Assembly: GCA_017307355.1 (NCBI GenBank)
Contig: JAFKFG010000011.1
Span: 62,001-126,000 of the forward strand
Length of the DNA stretch: 64,000 nucleotides
From: Alphaproteobacteria bacterium
Lineage (GTDB): Bacteria; Pseudomonadota; Alphaproteobacteria; Micropepsales; Micropepsaceae
Direction: 5' to 3'
In this document: piece by piece, positions 60,750 through 64,000 of the stretch
Layout: each line of letters starts with the position of its first letter
Position numbering within the stretch: position 1 is the stretch's first letter
The notes under the pieces: generated by a model
Database searches by the model: none
Told to the model about the DNA's origin: nothing
Seen by the model: only the letters and a program-made list of their open reading frames with translations
Made by a program: the position numbers and the translations under genes

Positions 60750-61592
60750 ATGAAATTGAGGCTTTGGCAGATCGATGCCTTCACCGACACGGTCTTTGGC
60801 GGCAATCCCGCTGGCGTGGTTCCGCTGGACCGCTGGATCGATGCCAAGGTAATGCAGGCGATCGCGGCGGAAAACAATCAGGCGGAAACGGCCTTTTTCG
60901 CGCCCAACGCTTCGGGTTCTTTCGACCTGCGCTGGTTCACGCCCACGTCCGAGGTGGACCTGTGCGGCCACGCCACCTTGGCCAGCGCCTATGTGGTCTT
61001 CCGTTTTCTCGATCCGTCCTTGAAGGAAGCGCGATTCCAAACCCGCTCGGGCGAACTGATCGTACGCCAGGGGCTGGATGGCCGCGGTGCCATGACTATG
61101 CCGGCGGCATCCGCCGCACCGTTTCAGGCACCGCAGGGCTTTATCGCAGCACTGGCCAAGGCGGTGGGAAGCCGGCCGGATGAATTGCATTATGCGGAAA
61201 AAGGCGGCGCGGGTACCGGCGCCTTGATCGGCGTGTGGCCCACGCCGGACGCGGTCAAGGCGCTCAAGCCCGGATCGGAATTGGAAGCGTTGCTGCTGAC
61301 GGTCAAGGCGGGCTCGCTGATTGCAACGGCGCCCGGCGGGGGCAATCCGTACGATATGGTCTCGCGCTTCTTCGCGCCGCATTTCGGCGTGCCGGAGGAT
61401 CCGGTTACCGGCTCGGCCCATACCGCCCTGACACCGTTCTGGGCCAAGCGGCTGAACAAAAGCAGATTGCTGGCGCGCCAGGCATCGCCGCGCGGTGGCG
61501 ACATCCTGTGCATCCATGATGAAGATCGTGTGGTACTGGAAGGCGCCTGCGCGCTCTATCTGGCGGGAGAAATCGAGACCGGCGCTGGCTGA
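60750..61592 (+). CDS. PhzF family isomerase
   Basis: 280 residues. The PhzF fold has QIDAFTDTVFGGNPAGVV, ENNQAETAFF (catalytic Glu), TPTSEVDLCGHATLA, and the C-terminal PEDPVTGSAHTAL. PhzF enzymes isomerise by a 1,5-type shift; family members are widespread outside phenazine synthesis. GAAGGAG precedes the ATG. It converges on hemN. Confidence 0.87.
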   Translation: MKLRLWQIDAFTDTVFGGNPAGVVPLDRWIDAKVMQAIAAENNQAETAFFAPNASGSFDLRWFTPTSEVDLCGHATLASAYVVFRFLDPSLKEARFQTRSGELIVRQGLDGRGAMTMPAASAAPFQAPQGFIAALAKAVGSRPDELHYAEKGGAGTGALIGVWPTPDAVKALKPGSELEALLLTVKAGSLIATAPGGGNPYDMVSRFFAPHFGVPEDPVTGSAHTALTPFWAKRLNKSRLLARQASPRGGDILCIHDEDRVVLEGACALYLAGEIETGAG

Positions 61593-61597
61593 ATTCG

Positions 61598-62944
61598 CTA
61601 CACCGACAGTGAGTGAAGCGCCTTACCGGCGGGCAGATAGCGGTCGAACGAAGCCGCTGCGATGCGGACGGCCGATCGCCATTCGGGCATCATGGCGATC
61701 CGGTCATTCTGGATCGAAATGATTCCGCGCTGCGCCAATCGTTCAAGAGTGGCGAAGGCGTCGCCAAACGCGTCACGGCCGAGCCCATAAGCGCGGGCGA
61801 CGGCATCCAGGTCGACCGCCATGTCGCACATCAGGCTTTGGATCGCGTCCCGGCGCATGCGGTCGTCCTGGCTGAGGTGGATGCCGCGCGTTACCGGTAA
61901 TTTTCCGTCCGCCAGCAGCGCGCGATAGGCGGGCACGCCGGTGGCGTTCTGTGCATAGCCCTGGGGGAGGGACCCGATGGCGGACGCGCCCAATCCGATC
62001 AGGCTTTCGGCCCGGTCGGTGGTGTAGCCCTGGAAATTGCGGCAAAGCAGGCCCGCCATTTTGGCCTGGGCCAGGGAATCGCCGGGCTTGGCAAAATGAT
62101 CCAGGCCGATGGCGACATAGCCATGGGCGCAAAGTTTTTCGCGGGCGGATTCCGCCATCCGGTAGCGGGCTTCGATATCCGGCAGCGCGTCTGTGGGAAT
62201 CAGGGCCTGATGCTTTTTGAAGCCGGGTACATGAGCATAGCCGAAGACCGCCAGCCGATCGGGATCGAGCCCCAGCGCGAAATCCAACGTGTTTTCCCAG
62301 CTTTGCGGAGTTTGGTGCGGAAGCCCATAGAGCAGATCGATATTGATGCTGCGAACGCCCGCCCGGCGCAGCACCGCGATCGCCTGCTGGGTTTCCTGGT
62401 CGCTCTGGATGCGATTGATCGCGCGCTGGACTTGCGGGTTACAGTCCTGCACGCCAATGCTGGCGCGGTTAACTCCGATGGCCGCGAAAGCATCGACCAC
62501 CGCCTCGGTCAAGCCGCGCGGATCGGCTTCGATGGCGATCTCGGCATCGGGAAGAATATCGAAATGAGTCCGCAGCTGCTTTCCCAGGCGCCGGATGTCC
62601 GCCGGATCCAGCATGGTGGGCGATCCGCCGCCGAAATGGATGTGGCGCACGGCGTGGCGCCCGGTCAGGGCCCCGGCGACCAGCGCGATCTCCGTCTCCA
62701 GCAGGGCGCAATAATCGCGGACCGGCGCATAGTGATTCACCACCGAGGTGTGGCAGCCGCAAAACCAGCACAGCGTGTCGCAAAAAGGGATGTGCAGGTA
62801 AAGCGACAGCGGCACGTCAGGCGGCAACTCCGCCAGCCAGCCGCGATAGGCCGAAGGCCCCACGGCATTGCTGAAATGCGGCGCGGTTGGATAGCTCGTA
62901 TAGCGCGGCACCTGAGCGGAAAATACGTCCGAGATAGTGGTCAT
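61598..62944 (-). CDS. hemN: Oxygen-independent coproporphyrinogen III oxidase HemN
   Basis: 448 residues of the radical-SAM family. [10 protein letters not shown] holds the CxxxCxxC iron-sulfur motif (residues about 52-60), then [10 protein letters not shown], the [17 protein letters not shown] block and [18 protein letters not shown] typical of HemN. It makes protoporphyrinogen IX under low oxygen. GGAAGGCAAC precedes the start. It diverges from ccoN over two FNR-type boxes. Confidence 0.9.
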   Translation of the reverse strand: MTTISDVFSAQVPRYTSYPTAPHFSNAVGPSAYRGWLAELPPDVPLSLYLHIPFCDTLCWFCGCHTSVVNHYAPVRDYCALLETEIALVAGALTGRHAVRHIHFGGGSPTMLDPADIRRLGKQLRTHFDILPDAEIAIEADPRGLTEAVVDAFAAIGVNRASIGVQDCNPQVQRAINRIQSDQETQQAIAVLRRAGVRSINIDLLYGLPHQTPQSWENTLDFALGLDPDRLAVFGYAHVPGFKKHQALIPTDALPDIEARYRMAESAREKLCAHGYVAIGLDHFAKPGDSLAQAKMAGLLCRNFQGYTTDRAESLIGLGASAIGSLPQGYAQNATGVPAYRALLADGKLPVTRGIHLSQDDRMRRDAIQSLMCDMAVDLDAVARAYGLGRDAFGDAFATLERLAQRGIISIQNDRIAMMPEWRSAVRIAAASFDRYLPAGKALHSLSV

Positions 62945-62994
62945 GTTGCCTTCCTTCGCATCGTTCAGAAGATCGGCCGCCGCCGCGCCGGGAA

Positions 62995-63008
62995 TTGATC
63001 CGGAACAA
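62995..63008. promoter_or_regulatory. FNR-type box near hemN (TTGATCCGGAACAA)
   Basis: One mismatch from TTGAT-N4-ATCAA. It lies about 50 bases before the hemN ATG on the minus strand, a distance suiting anaerobic activation by FNR/FnrL. Confidence 0.55.
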
Positions 63009-63070
63009 ACGCGTCCTTTCGCCGCGCGGCGCCCCTGCGACCGCACGGCGACCGCACGGCCCAAGCCCGC

Positions 63071-63084
63071 TTGATCCGGATCAA
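63071..63084. promoter_or_regulatory. FNR-type box near ccoN (TTGATCCGGATCAA)
   Basis: A perfect TTGAT-N4-ATCAA palindrome about 55 bases before the ccoN ATG. It is consistent with induction of cbb3 oxidase at low oxygen. Confidence 0.7.
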
Positions 63085-63138
63085 GGCCGGGCAGAGCCCC
63101 ACATCCCAGAAACAGGGTGCAGCTTTGGGGCCGGGCCA

Positions 63139-64000
63139 ATGGAAAAAGCCGTCACGCCAGCGCAGATCGGGCAATCGCCCTGGCGCATGGATCACTATTT
63201 CGTTTCGCTGGTGATCTTCCTGGGCCTGCTGGCGGCCATTATCGAGGCGGCCCGTTCACCCGATCCGCGCATGGTGATGCAGGCCTGGACCTTCGGGGCC
63301 TGCATGGCCGCGTTCGGTGCCTGGTACATGAAAACCTATGTCGGCCGTACCCCGGCCGACGAAAAGGCTCCCTATGCCGATGCCGTCATTAAGGCGGGGG
63401 TGATCGCCTCCACCTTCTGGGGCATCGTGGGAATGCTGGTGGGCGTGATCATCGCGCTGCAGCTTTGCTTTCCTCACCTTCTCTATTTTCCCGATCTGCC
63501 CTGGACCAATTTCGGCCGCATGCGGCCGCTTCACACCTCGGCGGTGGTCTTCGCCTTCGGCGGCAATGTCCTTATCACCACATCCTTTTATGCCGTGCAG
63601 CGGACCTGCCGGGCGCGGCTGTTCGGCGGTTCGCTGCCCTGGTTCGTGATGTGGGGCTACAACATCTTCATCGTCATGGCCGGGACCGGCTATCTGGAAG
63701 GCATCACCCAATCGCGCGAATATGCCGAGCCGGAATGGTATGCCGATCTCTGGCTGACCTTGGTATGGGTCAGCTATCTTATCACTTTCCTGGGTGCGAT
63801 CTGGAAGCGCAAGGAGCCGCATATCTATGTGGCGAACTGGTTCTATCTCGCCTTCATCGTCACCATCGCGGTCCTGCACATCGTCAACAATCTGGCGGTG
63901 CCGGTTTCCTTCCTGGAAACCAAGAGCTATTCGCTCTTCTCCGGCGTGCAGGATGCGCTGACGCAATGGTGGTACGGCCATAACGCGGTGGGCTTTTTCC
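63139..64000 (+). CDS. ccoN: Cytochrome cbb3 oxidase subunit I, CcoN (3' partial)
   Basis: About 287 codons visible; runs off the right edge. Multiple membrane helices are seen. [15 protein letters not shown] holds a low-spin heme ligand His, and [11 protein letters not shown] near the edge carries a copper-B histidine region. This is the heme-copper core of the high-affinity cbb3-type oxidase. The ccoO/Q/P genes presumably follow outside the window. ATG 63139 follows a modest GGGG. Confidence 0.88.
   Translation, partial: MEKAVTPAQIGQSPWRMDHYFVSLVIFLGLLAAIIEAARSPDPRMVMQAWTFGACMAAFGAWYMKTYVGRTPADEKAPYADAVIKAGVIASTFWGIVGMLVGVIIALQLCFPHLLYFPDLPWTNFGRMRPLHTSAVVFAFGGNVLITTSFYAVQRTCRARLFGGSLPWFVMWGYNIFIVMAGTGYLEGITQSREYAEPEWYADLWLTLVWVSYLITFLGAIWKRKEPHIYVANWFYLAFIVTIAVLHIVNNLAVPVSFLETKSYSLFSGVQDALTQWWYGHNAVGFF

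Noticed and set aside
1-64000. tRNA/rRNA genes, CRISPR arrays, IS elements
   Set aside because: Read-through found no cloverleaf-like, repeat-spacer or transposase features that I could support.

Overview
The window looks like chromosomal DNA from a GC-rich alphaproteobacterium. The evidence is a complete Tad/Cpa (Flp) pilus locus of Caulobacter/Rhizobium type with TTAACC boxes, an NtrC-type sigma-54 circuit, an FNR-boxed hemN/ccoN pair and many Tat-exported flavoenzymes. The genus cannot be fixed by eye. A Rhizomicrobium-like or Caulobacterales-like organism is a guess. No rRNA, tRNA, CRISPR array, insertion sequence or prophage was recognised.

Region 1 (1-24.4 kb) is mainly a polyamine/amine catabolic island. 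It opens with two NodB/PuuE-like deacetylases, an MmgE/PrpD protein and a RidA protein. Then come an aldehyde dehydrogenase, a gamma-glutamyl-polyamine synthetase, a putrescine-type aminotransferase, a GntR regulator, a TonB receptor, a cupin, an APC permease, a gamma-glutamyl-GABA hydrolase and a DadA/PuuB-like oxidase. Three paralogous Tat-exported spermidine-dehydrogenase-like flavoproteins lie among them. This reads as outer-membrane uptake, periplasmic oxidation, inner-membrane import and a Puu-type cytoplasmic route to GABA. The GABA-consuming end, an omega-aminotransferase plus succinate-semialdehyde dehydrogenase, survives only as a fused, frameshifted remnant at 3.3-3.7 kb. A palindromic motif, (T)GTGATCACAGT, precedes the remnant, the catabolic operon, the TonB receptor and the dehydrogenase paralogs, so these may form one regulon. 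An HrpB helicase closes the region.

Region 2 (24.4-38.2 kb) is regulatory and envelope-related. An SDR gene and an XRE regulator diverge around a palindrome. A subtilisin-like protease lies next to an ECF sigma/anti-sigma pair and a Gly/Ala-rich secreted protein, and the sigma gene and the secreted-protein gene carry near-identical ECF-type promoters. A three-gene ABC efflux operon has a sigma-54 promoter and faces a divergent NtrC-type regulator/kinase pair with an upstream inverted repeat. A CPBP membrane protease follows.

Region 3 (38.3-54.7 kb) is the Tad pilus locus. Three pseudopilin-like genes come first, then an interposed ABC/ICMT/PAP2 cassette, then flp, cpaB, cpaC, a short cpaD-like gene, cpaE, cpaF, tadB, tadC and two TPR genes. 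The prepilin peptidase gene cpaA/tadV is broken by an internal deletion and frameshift. A 43-aa membrane protein follows.

Region 4 (54.8-64 kb) holds exported FAH-like and RidA-like proteins, a mini flavin electron-transfer set (ApbE, FMN_bind and RnfD-like proteins), a cupin, a DUF1579-like protein, a VOC protein, a PhzF-like protein, hemN, and the start of ccoN running off the end. The last two diverge around two FNR boxes.
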